Below, piece after piece: positions 1 through 11,517 of a stretch of 64,000 nt of DNA. Source of the stretch: Thamnaconus septentrionalis (Eukaryota; Chordata; Actinopteri; Tetraodontiformes; Monacanthidae). The position numbers and the translations under genes are program-made. The DNA lies in the NCBI GenBank assembly GCA_009823395.1, contig CM020514.1, positions 10,168,966 to 10,232,965 of the forward strand, written 5' to 3'. Each line of letters begins with the position of its first letter. The first letter of the stretch is position 1. The notes under the pieces were generated by a model. The model was not told the DNA's origin, searched no databases, and was given only the letters and a program-made list of their open reading frames with translations.

Positions 1-295
1 TCCGGTACCTTCAGCGCAGAGAATTCAGAGTAACCGTCTTCCCGCAGCTAAAGGCGGGCTGTTGCGAAGATTACCTGTTTTGACAAGCAAGCGTCGGCGT
101 AGGCAGGTGTGCGTGTGTGTTGGGGGTGTGCGTGTGCAAAATCGAAACGTCGTCTCACCTGGCAGAGCGGCTCAAGCGTCGACATGCAGTAGAGAAGTGG
201 ACAGCAAGGGTCATTGACCAACGGCGGACAGACCGCCTGATGGGACTCTAATGCAATAAAGTCAAGCAAGTAAACTCTTCAAACTTGTAGTAAAG

Positions 296-500
296 GGTTG
301 TGGACCGAGCTACGTACTGCGCTGACGTAACTCCGATTTGGCGCGCAAACGGAAGTGACGTTTGAAGTTGGAAGTTACGTTGCTATTCGAACACGCGCTG
401 TGAGTTTGTAGAGATGGAGAATACCGCCGTCGAGACGAACTCTGGATATTAACAGAGATTTTCAAACAGTTTGACATTTTCTGTCCGTTTTTATTAAATT
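296..500 (+). promoter_or_regulatory. ETS/CRE-type promoter and 5' leader of a small plus-strand gene
   Basis: The stretch around 320-385 carries a CRE-like TGACGTAA, an ETS-plus-CRE-like ACGGAAGTGACG and a further GGAAGTTACG, without a TATA box. Adjacent ETS and CRE/ATF sites are typical of vertebrate housekeeping promoters close to the transcription start. An open ATG with a consensus splice donor follows 120-200 bases downstream. The sites are seen directly; promoter activity is inferred. The promoter could also fire to the left, towards sequence outside the window. Confidence 0.4.
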
Positions 501-1083
501 ATGAGTTGGACACCACGACTAAATCCATTTCGTCTAGAAAAGACAAAGACTTTGGTCAGGAAAGTGAGTTGATGATTTGTCTAATGTATTGATTTTGTGT
601 TTGACTCTGGAAATACTTTGTTCTAGTTTCTAGTCGTAGAGCACCTCAGTGGGGGGTCTCTACCCAGATGGTAGCTTCATTCCTCCAACCATCTGTCTTG
701 TTCCGATGAGGATATCATCAACATAAAACATTTATCTATAGTGTTGGGCATGGAACAATCTAAGGACCATTGTCTCTGTCAGTGTAAACAGCTGGATATA
801 CTTGTTGGCTTTTACTGTTTTAATTCTAGAGTCGTTTTCTTCACGGAAGATGGTATTTAATTATTATATAAGTTTTTCCCCTTCCAATTCCATATTGAGC
901 CATATTGCTATGATTGCTTTGGTTTCAATATTGCAAAAAGACGTGTAAATGTCACTGGTGCATTGTGAGCGTCTGTCTGCGCTGCAGGTACAATATCATC
1001 CCATTCTTTCCCTGCAAACACTGCCACCAAGCGGTGGATGTCATAGCCAGGACCTCACCCACTCGTTTGAATGGAATGTTTGA
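501..1083 (+). CDS. Candidate two-exon small protein of about 52 residues, not recognised
   Basis: A possible first coding exon (501-563) starts with MSWTPRLNPFRLEK and ends in AAA followed by a GTGAGT donor, phase 0. A possible second exon begins at 988 after TCTGCGCTGCAG and stays open to a TGA at 1081-1083. The product would be about 52 residues with no membrane segment or signal peptide that I can see. An AATAAA lies near 1288. Another frame across the second exon is open much longer (to 1378) and contains a PCKHCH motif, but it does not join exon 1 in phase. I do not recognise either peptide. The main support is the promoter-like sequence upstream and the good splice signals; the exon join is inferred and could be wrong. 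Confidence 0.25.
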
Positions 1084-1589
1084 AAGAAAAACTGGCGGTC
1101 TTTTCGTTCAGTGTGTGCGAATTTTTGAAAACGTAAAAATTAATCGTCTTGTTCATGTGGCCTATGTTGGTTCAGTGCAGCAGCCAGTTCAATCGCAAAC
1201 TCTTGACTCTTGCTTGGCTTGTATAAAAGAAGTCGAACACTCTGCCAACAAGCATCTTTACTTTTATTTTTCTGATAAACAAAACTGGAATAAATTCGAC
1301 ATATGTTTTGTTTTTTTTTGCATTTGCATCAATGTTGCCTTTGAAAAATATAGATATATACATATTTATGCACATTAAACATATACAGGTCAATATATAA
1401 TTCATTACTTCTTTTCTTTTTTTTTTTTTATTTAAAAACTTTTAAAAAATGGCAAAAGGAAGAAACCAACATAAACAGATTAGTACACACAACTATTATT
1501 TTTTTTTTAAAATCAATGGTATTTTCAGATGTGTGAAACAAATAAAACAAATTATGGCAATATTCCCAATATTTACAGTCCTTCATTTA

Positions 1590-1640
1590 GGGCAGGGGGT
1601 GCCCAATACGTTGATCGCGAGCTACTGGTCATATGCGTTG
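1590..1640. mobile_element. hAT-type element end, truncated
   Basis: The segment reads CAGGGGGTGCCCAATACGTTG and continues GATCGCGAGCTACTGG. This matches the recurrent end of fish hAT-family non-autonomous elements (CAGGGGTGCCC start, then the cGATCGCGAGCTAC block). No partner inverted end or target duplication was found nearby, so it appears to be a fragment in the gap between the small candidate gene and the CD2-like gene. Recognition is from memory of the family. Confidence 0.4.
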
Positions 1641-1778
1641 CTTGTTTTGTTTGTTTGGAAGTTGATTCAAGCAGAGCCTTTATTCAAGTGATGGATGACT
1701 GGGCTTTCTTATCACAGTGATCTCATTCATTAGGCTTTTCTCTCCTTAAACTAGACTTGACAGAGTCAGTTTTGGCCT

Positions 1779-4700
1779 TCATCTTTCTGTGCTTGTAGCT
1801 GTGTGCTTATCATCATTTTGGTTGGAATCACCTAATTTATCTTTTTCACTAGGACTGTCCAGATCACTGCTGGCCTTTGCCTTTTCCAACACATGGTCGT
1901 TCGTTTTTGGTTCAGTTTCATCTAGAGAATCTTCATTGCCAATTTTCTGTTGACTGTGTTCCATTTTAGCTGGTTCTGCCCGTGACAAGTTTGGACCTTT
2001 TCCACTTTCTGATGTTGCTGAACCTATCTTCTCAGTAGTGGTTGGTAGCTGTGTGTCCTTACCATCATTTTGGTTGGAATAACCTAATTTATCTTTTTCA
2101 CTAGGACTGTCCAGATCACTGCTGGCCTTTGCCTTTTCCAACACATGGTCGTTCTTTTTTGCTTCAGTTTCATCTGGAGAATCTTCATTGCCAATTTTCT
2201 GTTGACTGTGTTCCATTTTAGCTGCTTCCGCCTCTGACAAGTTCGGATCTTTAACACCTACCGATGTTTCTGAATCTAACTGCTCAGTAGTGGTTGGTAG
2301 CTGTGTGTCCGTACCATCATTTTGGTTGGAATCACCTAATTTATCTTTTTCACTGGCACTGTCTAAATCACTGCTGGCCTCTGCCTCTTCCAACACATGG
2401 TCATTCTTTTTTGCTTCAGTTTCATCTGGAGAATCTTCATTGCCAATTTTCTGTTGACTGTGTTCCATTTTAGCTGGTTCTGCCTCTGACAAGTTTGGAT
2501 CTTTTACATCTTCTGATACTTCTGAATCTAACTGCTTAGTAGTGGTTGGTAGCTGTGTGTCATCATTTTGGCTGGAATCATCTAATTCTTCTTTTTCTCT
2601 GTGATTGTCCAGATTACTTGCGGCTTTTTCGTCTTCCACCACATGAACACTCTGCGTTGCTTCATCTTCACTTGCAGATTTTTCACCGTCAGTTTTGTGC
2701 TGATCACCTTCACTATTGTCAGAGTTTCCCTGTGGCAACTTTTGTTCTTTTCCACCCTCTAATATATCTGAACCTCTGTGTTCATTCATTGTTGGTTGCT
2801 GTGTCTCTGCGTTGAGTTTTTTGTCGTGTCCACCGTCTGCATCTTGGGCTGTGAGATTTGCAGTGCTCTGGGTCAGTGGTGCAGATTCTTCACCAGCAGA
2901 ATTGTCTGCACTAGTAGTTGCTTCTGCCAGTGGCAAGTTTGAATCTTTTCCATAATCGGTTGGTTCTGAAATTATTTGCTTAGTTGTAGCTGATGGCTGT
3001 GTGTTCTCATCATTTTGCTTGCAATGACCTGAATTCTCTTCTTTATTAAGATTGTTCATACCACTGCTGGCCTCTACCTCTTCTACCACATTGCCATCCT
3101 GCGCTACTTTATCCTGTTCCAAACCTACAAAGAAGTGCAGCAAAATACAGTGTGAAAAATGTTGGAAATGAAGAATATAATTCACAACAGAGACTTTAAG
3201 AGATTACCAGTTTTCTTTGGCGTGAGTGTGTTGAAAATCTGTTCGCTGTTCCTCTGCTCAAACTTCTTTATCTTCTCCCTCACAGTACCTAGGAGGTGAA
3301 AATTTGCAGAATTTAGATAACTGCGCTGCAGATTTTTCTCAGTTTAGAGGTCAGTTCATACCAAAAGCATTAAAAAAAAAAAGAAAATAAGAAAACTGTT
3401 GTTGTGACTCCACATCATGTGCTGTGAAACAAGATAAAAAAAAATAATAATAATTTTAACAATATGCTGTTAGATGAAATTCAAAGAGAGACTTTTGCAA
3501 ATCTTTGAAACATTTTAACGTTTTAATGATCAAATGTTAATTTGAATCTTTGAACCAGCCTTTAACCGTTTTCAGCGCCCAGTTGATTCTGTGGCTGAGG
3601 AGACGTTGCTGTGGGCTGACCTGTAAGAAGAGACTTCTTTTCTTCATCCCGACATGGCTCCTCATGCAAATCTTAGAAACAGGTGGAAAAAAAATCAAGG
3701 ACCTTTAGGTGTGGTGATAGGAAACGGATGGACAGAACTGTGATGTGTCAAAAAAGTGTCTCGTGAACAAGTTTGTCTTTATTTATTTTGTGTGGCTGCC
3801 ATCATAACCCTGCCATCATTACCCTGACAGGGGGCGAGTGGCCTAGATGAAGGAAGTGTGGCTTCTCTGTCAATGGCCCGGGTTCTGTTTTCTTCCGCAC
3901 TCTTCTTATGTGGCCCTGAATGGAATGAATGGAATACTAAAGAAAATGTAGCACCGGACCGGTCAAGCATTGAATAATAATAATAATTTTTTTCTTAAAG
4001 CCAATTAAGCAAAACTAAATCAGAGTGACAGAATGCTAAAAATATGTTTTCTGCAAAAGACGGACTAGTGAGACAAATATCCCACCTTTAGATGGTGGTG
4101 GGTTTTCAAAATCACGCGGCTGTCCTTTTTTGAAACATGCTAAATCTGAGGGAAAAGAACAGCGAGCTTAAGTTTTGTGTTGTGCACTATAGCCTCAAAC
4201 TAAGAGCTGTTTGGTTAAGCAACATTAATAATGGATGGATAAGGATGAACACTGACCTTTTCTTTTTAGCATGTACAATAACATAAGTAAACCCACACAG
4301 ACCATCAGAATAATGAGGACAATGACAGCAACCATTCCTGAAGATAAACCCGTATCTGAAACAGAAACAGAGACACCCCATTACATACTTCTGTTCACAA
4401 CATTAATGAGTGTGGACACAGAGGGGGCATTTTAACATGAGATGAGACGTTAGAAGCACTCCCTATATTGCAACTCACTGGTGAAATCCTACCTGTGTTG
4501 CAGTCTTTTGCTGTGAAGGTGGCAGTTTCCTGACTCACAGGATTGCTCACTTGACAAGTGTATTGCCGCTCGTCAAGTTCTCCCCCAGAAATATGGTTAA
4601 AGTTTCGCCGGACTGGACACTGCTGTCTGAGCTCCACTCAAACATTAACGGCGAGCGAGGCTGATCGACAGAGCACAGCAGCACTGCAGACAAGCTGGAG

Positions 4701-6005
4701 CTGCTGCTGTTGTTTATCTCACAGGTGATGGCAGGTTTGGCAACCTTCTCTGTGTAGAGACGAAATATTTGTTCAGCAAATTATTGAACTTTTATTAAGG
4801 AATATGATGTCTATTTTCTTCAAACGACTGCAAAAAAAAATGAAGGAGCAAGTCAAACGTTGCCATTATTATGATGAATAATTACAATGCCATCAGTGAT
4901 ATGTTAAAAGACGTATCAGTGCTAGAGACTGCTGGTGGATGAGCAACAGCTCAGTGAGGCTCAACGCTTGACGGGCTGCAAATCTTAGCAGAACAGAAAA
5001 TACAAGCAGTACGTCAAACACTTAAACTCTTACCTATGACCTCCAACTCATAAGAGGATATAAGCATTTCTCCTCGCGTGAATATTTCATATTCGTATGT
5101 CCCGCTGTCCTCCAAGCGGAGGTCAGAGATCGTCAGTTGTGCAGTGTGCCAGTTGAGAATGATGCGGCCTTCATAGGAGCCGTACATGCTTTCCTCAGAA
5201 CCAGTAAACTCCACCACTTTGTTGCCATTGTGCTTCCACAGGATCGAATCGGGCGGCTGAGTGAGGATGCTTGGCCCCAACTGGGCCTCCTCGCTTTTGA
5301 GTTCATACATCACAGACTGGACGGTAACTGGACACGGATGAAAGAGCGGAAAATGCAGATAAAGATGAGCAAGAGGACCACTCAAAATGTAATGAATGCA
5401 AATAAATCAATAAATTTAAAAAAATAATAAAAAGTAAAGGTTTATTTAATGCAAAATTCAGAATACAGTTGCAGATTCCTTCATCAATAATTATAATAAT
5501 GTGTCATTTTTACTTGGTTGATAACACATACTGCATCTCTTTATTAAACAGTAGTCAAGGTTCGGCCAGATCAAAATTAACACTTTTATATGTATCTTTA
5601 TCTGCTAGAGTAGGGAGGGGCCAAGAACAGCTTCAGAAAATATTATTATACCAATCACACAAATCATAACCGTTACACTAAAAATTAATTGACCTGTGTT
5701 ATTACTTAGTGTAATAGTAGAGTAGATTAATTTTCACGTTATTCATTCGTCCTTAACTCTACAACTGTTCATTTTCCTGCACAGAGGAACATGACGAAAG
5801 GTTTCAAGACGCAGGCGTTTCTGGACTATTGGACTTGGGATGAATCATTTACGCGTCGCCACTTCCGCCTCTCGTCACATCGACTCAAATAGCAGTGAAC
5901 AACAATAAAGAAAAGGTTATAACAACAACAAGGGTAAAAATGTGCAGATTTCTCACCCCAGCTCAAGCAGAGAAGGAAGCGCGACAGCAAACGGCGACGA
6001 CCCAT
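1779..6005 (-). CDS. CD2-family Ig receptor with a giant acidic repeat tail (frameshift in the C2 exon)
   Basis: Eight coding exons on the minus strand: 6005-5957 (signal peptide, MGRRRLLSRFLLCLSW), 5327-5034 (V-type Ig), 4749-4493 (C2-type Ig), 4355-4257 (membrane segment, SGMVAVIVLIILMVCVGLLM), 4145-4086, 3620-3567, 3288-3208, and 3124-1779 (tail, stop at 1779). All junctions are GT-AG and phase 1. The V domain has no cysteine but keeps the LEDSGTYEYEI strand-F motif. The C2 domain has four cysteines. This cysteine pattern is the hallmark of the CD2/CD48/CD58/SLAM family. The juxtamembrane tail has ENPPPSK, which recalls the proline motifs of CD2. No TxYxxV/I switch motif is present, so SLAM-type SAP signalling is unlikely. 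The last exon encodes about 448 residues, rich in E, D, K, S and N, mostly 84-residue repeats. The protein would be about 746 residues if the C2 frame were continuous. That exon is 257 nt where 258 is expected, so as written the frame stops at 4547-4549. The CD2 versus CD58 identity is not resolved. Confidence 0.75.
1800..2640 (-). repeat. Coding tandem repeat, about 252-bp unit, in the CD2-like receptor tail
   Basis: The marker CATCATTTTGG recurs at 1811, 2063, 2315 and 2561 on the plus strand, giving periods of 252, 252 and 246 bases. On the minus strand each unit encodes about 84 residues with the blocks TQLPTTT, DPNLSEAE, KMEHSQQKIGNEDS and DHVLE. Three units are close to identical and older diverged units lie upstream to about 3120. 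Unit lengths are multiples of three, so the copy number can change without breaking the frame. Confidence 0.9.
4493..4749 (-). other. Frame-disturbed C2 Ig exon of the CD2-like receptor
   Basis: This exon is 257 nt, whereas every other internal exon of the gene is a multiple of three with phase 1-1 borders. The first part reads ...FEWSSDSSVQSGETLTIFLG in one frame. The second part reads GGELDERQYTCQVSNPV...KDCNT in the next frame, and only that second frame joins the membrane exon in phase. The switch falls at a run of five G (minus strand, about 4583-4587). One base is missing there relative to the expected frame. A homopolymer sequencing error is the simplest reading; a real null allele is the alternative. 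Confidence 0.8.
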
Positions 6006-6120
6006 TTCATTGCAGTGGGAAATCAGTCTTCTTACTTTCACTTTTTCCCAAACAGGTGTCGCGGGTTGTCTTGTTTTACCTGTAGTCCTTCCCTCGCACA
6101 TGGAGTCTAAACTGGCAGGT
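6006..6120 (-). promoter_or_regulatory. 5' leader of the CD2-like receptor with an ISRE/IRF-like element
   Basis: Just upstream of the ATG at 6005, the minus strand reads GGGAAAAAGTGAAAGTAAG (6049-6031). Two GAAA-type half sites with two-base spacing fit the IRF/ISRE pattern and would suit an interferon- or lymphocyte-responsive gene. The transcription start is not determined, so the element could lie in the leader or the core promoter. Function is inferred. Confidence 0.35.
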
Positions 6121-6250
6121 TAGAGTGACTTTCTTTCCCCCTACTTAATCCCGACAAGTTAAGGCAGGTTTCAAGCCAGGAGAAACAAAAAAAGAGGATC
6201 GTCTGTAAACGGGAAAAGCCTGACCCACTCAGGAATGGAATCTGCGAGCT

Positions 6251-6300
6251 TCCGGTTGTTTTTTTTTTTTTCTCTCTCTCTCTCTCTCTCTCTCCCTCCC
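6251..6300. repeat. T-tract and (TC)n microsatellite
   Basis: A run of T followed by about 13 TC units and then CCCTCCCC, upstream of the CD2-like receptor. Simple sequence seen directly; no gene content. Confidence 0.9.
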
Positions 6301-6349
6301 CGCCTCCGAATGGACGAACGAAAGTCCGCGCTGTGTTTTTTTTCCTCAA

Positions 6350-7369
6350 AGCTTTCTGAAATATTTTATTTTAATCATCACAGGTCCATATAGATAAACA
6401 CGGTTACATAAATATACACCTTTACACGTACAAAAATATTGGGGAATTTGTGTCTGCAGCGTTAACGTCTTTCTGAACCTTCTGGCTCCGCCCACAAACA
6501 ACATTCCAGGTCAACAGGTTGGGGAAGACGTTTGCCTCTATCAATTAAATCAATGTCTTTATTTTGCTGGCTGATGGAATCAGAGGTCTAAATCCAGTGA
6601 TTTCCTGTTGTCCAAAATCACTACTTAAAGATTTATTTTTATTGTAGCTATGTATATTTTTTCCTTTGATTAAAAAGAATGATGATCCGAAAGAGAAATT
6701 GGGCCAAAATGTTCAGGAAACACAAAACCTAAAGCTGTTTTGTTTTTCCCCCCGACTGATTCTCTGTGCTGCTAAAGGGAGTTTGCTTGTCGAAAGCTTA
6801 GTTCAAACTTAGCTTAGTTTAGCTGACAAAAATAGTCTGTTATGATTCATCTCCTATAAACAGATATCATTGTCAGTATATTCAGTCTTTTTTGGCAACC
6901 TGCATTTCTCCTTTCAAACACAATTGTAATAGGCTGTAAGTTGTATTAGAGCTGGTTAAAAAATGGCAATTATTATAGCTGGTTCATAAATCTCGTCCTT
7001 TGTATTCACTAAAACAAGTGGTTATTAATAGTGTTAATAAATATAGTGAGATGGGTCTGAGGGTAAAAAAACAAAAACAAAACCTGTCGGTTCCCTAATG
7101 AAAGTCTCACTTAATGTAAACAGACATATTTTTAGACATCAATATTCACATTTCACATCATTCTTGTTCCGCATTCGCACCGAATACTTGTTGCTTTTTG
7201 TTTGAAAATGATTTTTTTTTTTAAACAAAAAACCCACAAAGTAATGTACTTGTTTTAAATATGGCACAAATTAGAGGTTTTCAGTCAGTAAACATTTTCA
7301 GGTGAAGAGGTTTTTTTTTTTTGTTCTTCGAAACTTAACTGTGATGGCATCCGAAAGAAAGACACTGTG
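6350..7369 (-). other. klhl6 3' untranslated region and intergenic spacer
   Basis: This AT-rich stretch follows the klhl6 stop codon (minus strand). TTTATT strings on the plus strand at about 6363 and 6556 would read as AATAAA-type poly(A) signals on the minus strand. No open frame here resembles a protein. The exact transcript end cannot be set from sequence alone, so the border to the CD2-like receptor promoter is approximate. Confidence 0.5.
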
Positions 7370-10300
7370 TCACTGGCTCGCTGAAGCAGGTGGTATTCTG
7401 TGAATGTGTGTGTAGGACTTCATCAGCGTCACACTGCCGTGGTGCGACACTCCCATGGGCAACGCGCACTCCTCTGTCAAAACCCCCCGATCGACGTCCC
7501 AGCACATGACAGTGGAGATGACTTGGTTTTTGTTGTCCCGCCCCCCGGTGATGAAGAGTTTGTTGTTACAGGCGGCGATGGCGCAGCTCGCCCTCTCACC
7601 CAGGCGTGTGACCAGTGACCATGAGTCTGACAGAGGCGAGTAGCAGTACATGGCGTGCATGGCGCCACCTGGGAGGCAAGAGAGGACAGTGCTGAGGTTG
7701 TGGACGCGCAGACGAATGTGACAGAGTGTTTTTGATAATATAAAACTATTGGATGAAATTCTTTAGAATGAATCAAAGTGAATCAAAAGGTGGAAGATCT
7801 TCTTTCCCCATTACATTTAATCTGGTTTTATATCACGCTCTACAAGTTAGCGATTCATTGATGTATAATATAATTAAAGCAGACATTTCAAAATGACCTA
7901 TTTGTGTGTAAAATCATCATCAAGCAGTAAAGTGACTGTTAAGGAAAAGGAGGGCATAAATCTTCTCTCATGCACAAACCTCATATATCTGGAAGCTTAC
8001 CAACGATGTAGATGCAGTCTTTGAATGTGACAGCATTTGTGCATTTGGTCTCTATAGGAATAGGGGCCCGCAGCTCCCAGTAGTCTGTCCCAGGCTCCCA
8101 GCACTGGACCTGGTCCGTCGCCAGCTTCCCATTCGGCCCGCCGCCGATCACAAAGATCCATCTGTCGAAGCTCGCAGCAGCGAAGGAGCTGACGCCGACT
8201 GTAAGAGGTGTCACCTGCACACACGGTCAATAGAGCGTCTGAGTAATCATCTCCCAAGAGACACAGTAATATCACAGTGATTAACAATACTCTCACGGCC
8301 CTCCAAGATTTTAAGGAGACGTTCCAGGAGACGTTTTTAATTTCTTTTCACTAGCAGAAGTGCAGCCGTCTCACATTACATTGGGTTAATCCTAGCTTGT
8401 CAGCGACCAAGACTAGCTCCATTACTAATTTAAGTTGACATCATCGTCAGTAGCATCCTGAAGCCACTACCTGACTGCAGGGAGGATGCAAACATATTTT
8501 ATTTATTTGGCATCTTCCTGTGCAGCCACAACAAACTTCATAATTCAGTGGTGCTTATGTAAGAAAATCAATACAATACTGCAGTGACATTTATAATGGA
8601 AAGGGTGTTTTTTTTTTATAAATAAAAAAAATGTAAACGAATACTGACACTAAATTCATAAGGTTTATAGGGCAGACTCAAACAAACTTTTTACTCTTAA
8701 AACAAGTTTTCCATTTGTTTGTTTGTCTGTTTACTTTCAAAATCTAAAAGTAGAATGTCAGTGATAGTTTTAAATCAATTTTAGCAATGGGAAATTAATG
8801 TATTTTATCCTATATCGCAGACATGACCCACATCTGGAGTGTCATGTGACTGTGAGGTCCCAAACTCGTCACAATTTCTAAAAAAAAATAAAATAAAATC
8901 AACATTGCAGAGGCGGTCACACTCGCAGTGAAAAAGGAATCAAAATAGCAGCTGCTACTTTTTGAAACCATTTTGGTCGATCTTCCCACAAATGCGCCAC
9001 ATGACTGAACACTCTTGCTTGTGTACCTGGCTCCAGCGATTGTGAAAGGGGTCATAGCTCTCGACGCTGGCCAGTCTCTGGACGCCGTCGAATCCCCCCA
9101 GTGCGTACACTTTCCCTCCGTGGACGGCCATCTTGTGTCTCCAGCGACCGGTCGTCATAGACTCAATCTGGATCCACTTGTCCAGAGCGCCGTTGTACTT
9201 CCACACGTCATGCTGCGTCTCTTTACCTCCTGTGGAAGTCAGGGGGAAAGAGTCAGGCCAGCTGCCACGCTACACGTGGTGGGAAAACTTCAGATTTCTA
9301 CCTAATATTCTTTCCGGTTAAAGTTAAAAAAAAATCCCTGAAAATTCTGTACTCTCATAAGACAACCAAGACCGAGACTCAGTTCCTCTGCTGGGAAAGA
9401 CCCCAAACGCAAAAGCCATGACAACTGCAACGTCAATTTGTCTTTCTGCCGTCATCATTCAACTGTGAACCTCAACAAGGCAGCGATACGTTCCAATGAC
9501 GTCGAGACAGGAACAATTCATCCGCCGATTCCTTGAGCAATTAATTGTCAGGCTCGTGTACGATAAACAAGTTCAAAAGAAAACTCGGCTCACCAGAAAT
9601 AAACACTTCATTCCGAAAGGTGACGCAGGCAAATTCCACCCATTTCTTGTTTTGGGATTCGTACTCCATCTCTGTGAAAGGCAGCCGGGCCACCTCAAGC
9701 CTGCTGCGCCTGAGAGGGTCCAGACACGTGACCGTGGCCACGAAGTGCTCGTCCTTGGTGCAGCCGCCGATGATCAGAAACACCTCTGACAAGATGTGCC
9801 GCACACGGGGTTTGGTTCGCTCCGACACCACCTGCCAAGGTTGGTGGAATACAAAATGAAGGCCTGACTTTTAACACGTGTAATGTTCCAGAAAGACGCC
9901 GGCGCACTGACCTCTGTCCCGGCGAGGTGATACTGTCGGACTTCTTGCAACAAAGGGAAGGCCTCGGCGCAGCCGCGGATGAGTTCATCCGACTCCACTT
10001 TCTCCACGAAGAACGCAGGCTCCAGCAGCGGCAGGCGCACATGCGAGAGCAGCCTGGCCAGAAAGGGCCGGCGTTCTTCCCGGGCTGCCCGGACCCAACG
10101 CATGAGGGCCTGGAAGACGCACTCCTCGCGGTTCACCTCCAGGTCGTCCCTCTGCAGGACAGTCTCCAGCGAGTCGGACGGCAGCTCCAAGAAGTCCTGC
10201 TGCTTGGCCACCTGGGAGAAGTGAGAGGTGATGTACTCCTCGGTGTGGGTCTTCAGGGTGGTCAGCACGTGGCTCTCGGCAAGGTTCAGGATCCCGATGC

Positions 10301-11444
10301 AGCTGTCCAGGTGGAGCGACTTGCTCAGGAAGCCGGCGCAAGCGTCGACCACTCGTAGGAACTGCGGCGAGACAGATGGCAGCGATGTTACGTTGCGCAA
10401 GGAGTTGCAACGCAAAAAATGACATGTCAAGAAGTGCAGAAACATACAATTTGGAAGAGGCCATTGAAGGGTTTAGAAGATTTTTGTGAACGGTTTTGTA
10501 CACTGAAACATCAAGGAAGTCCCCCAAAAACAAGTTGGAGGAAGTAGCAGCCAGCCACACTGTTTGAATGTTGTCTACCTTTTTAAGCACCAAAATCAAA
10601 GTAAACACAAATAAAGGAACACAAACATCTGCTTTCTCGTATGGCAGTGCAGCTGTGGAGTTAATTTAAGCCAATATGGAAAACTGATCCAGTGTGTAAA
10701 CAACTGGCCAACTTTCACTTCCCCTTCAGGGCCACTCAGCTCTCTGCAAGAGTCCCAGCTAGTGGAGAAACAACCGTGTGAAGACACATTAGCAGAGCAG
10801 CAGGAGCATAAAAAGGGACACTTCCAGTCTGGAATTCTTGATTTTTGAACGAGTGGGTAATTTTCTACAATTGCATTGATTTATTCTTTCTGGTAGAATA
10901 AGAGTGCTTTTGTTCCAAAGTAAGCATTGGTATGTACAAACACACCATGTAAAAACACAAAATATAAAACAACATAATTTATTTGTATAGAATTAAGAAT
11001 CAATAAGCATAAATTCTTTAAACGACAATAGTGAGAACCCCGTGACTTTTTTTATTTTTTTTTTTAACTGTAGTTTACTTTGTCTTGCCACTGAAGAATC
11101 GAGATGACAGCCATGTGGTCACATTTGCGCTGAATGTGAAAGTGTGAACAAAAGTTGGACAGACGAACACTTAGTAGTCGCAACAATACCAATCGCATCC
11201 TATTGAGCTGGTGACAGGTTACCTGAAACTGGCAGGCAGCTTCCAGTATCTGCTGGACGTTGGAGTGTGTGAGGTGGGCTTGGCTGGTGTAGGTGTACTC
11301 CAGGAGCACTCGCATCACCTCGCTGTCCACCCCCTTCAAGTCCACCCGCTCCTCGTGACTCTCCCTCAGGCCGTTGCAAAACATCGCCCTGAACGTAGCA
11401 GCACAGCAGCAGCAGCAGCAGCTCAGTAAAGCAACAGCATGAGG

Positions 11445-11517
<73 letters not shown>

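Noticed and set aside
914..1378. 154-codon frame near the left edge as a stand-alone gene
   Set aside because: Its ATG has no promoter context and the 5' part reads through intron-like T-rich sequence; kept only as an alternative frame of the small candidate gene.
9695..10608. Other long frames overlapping klhl6 exon 3 on both strands
   Set aside because: They are shadows of the BACK-domain exon; only the frame with the BACK and Kelch motifs joins the neighbouring exons in phase.
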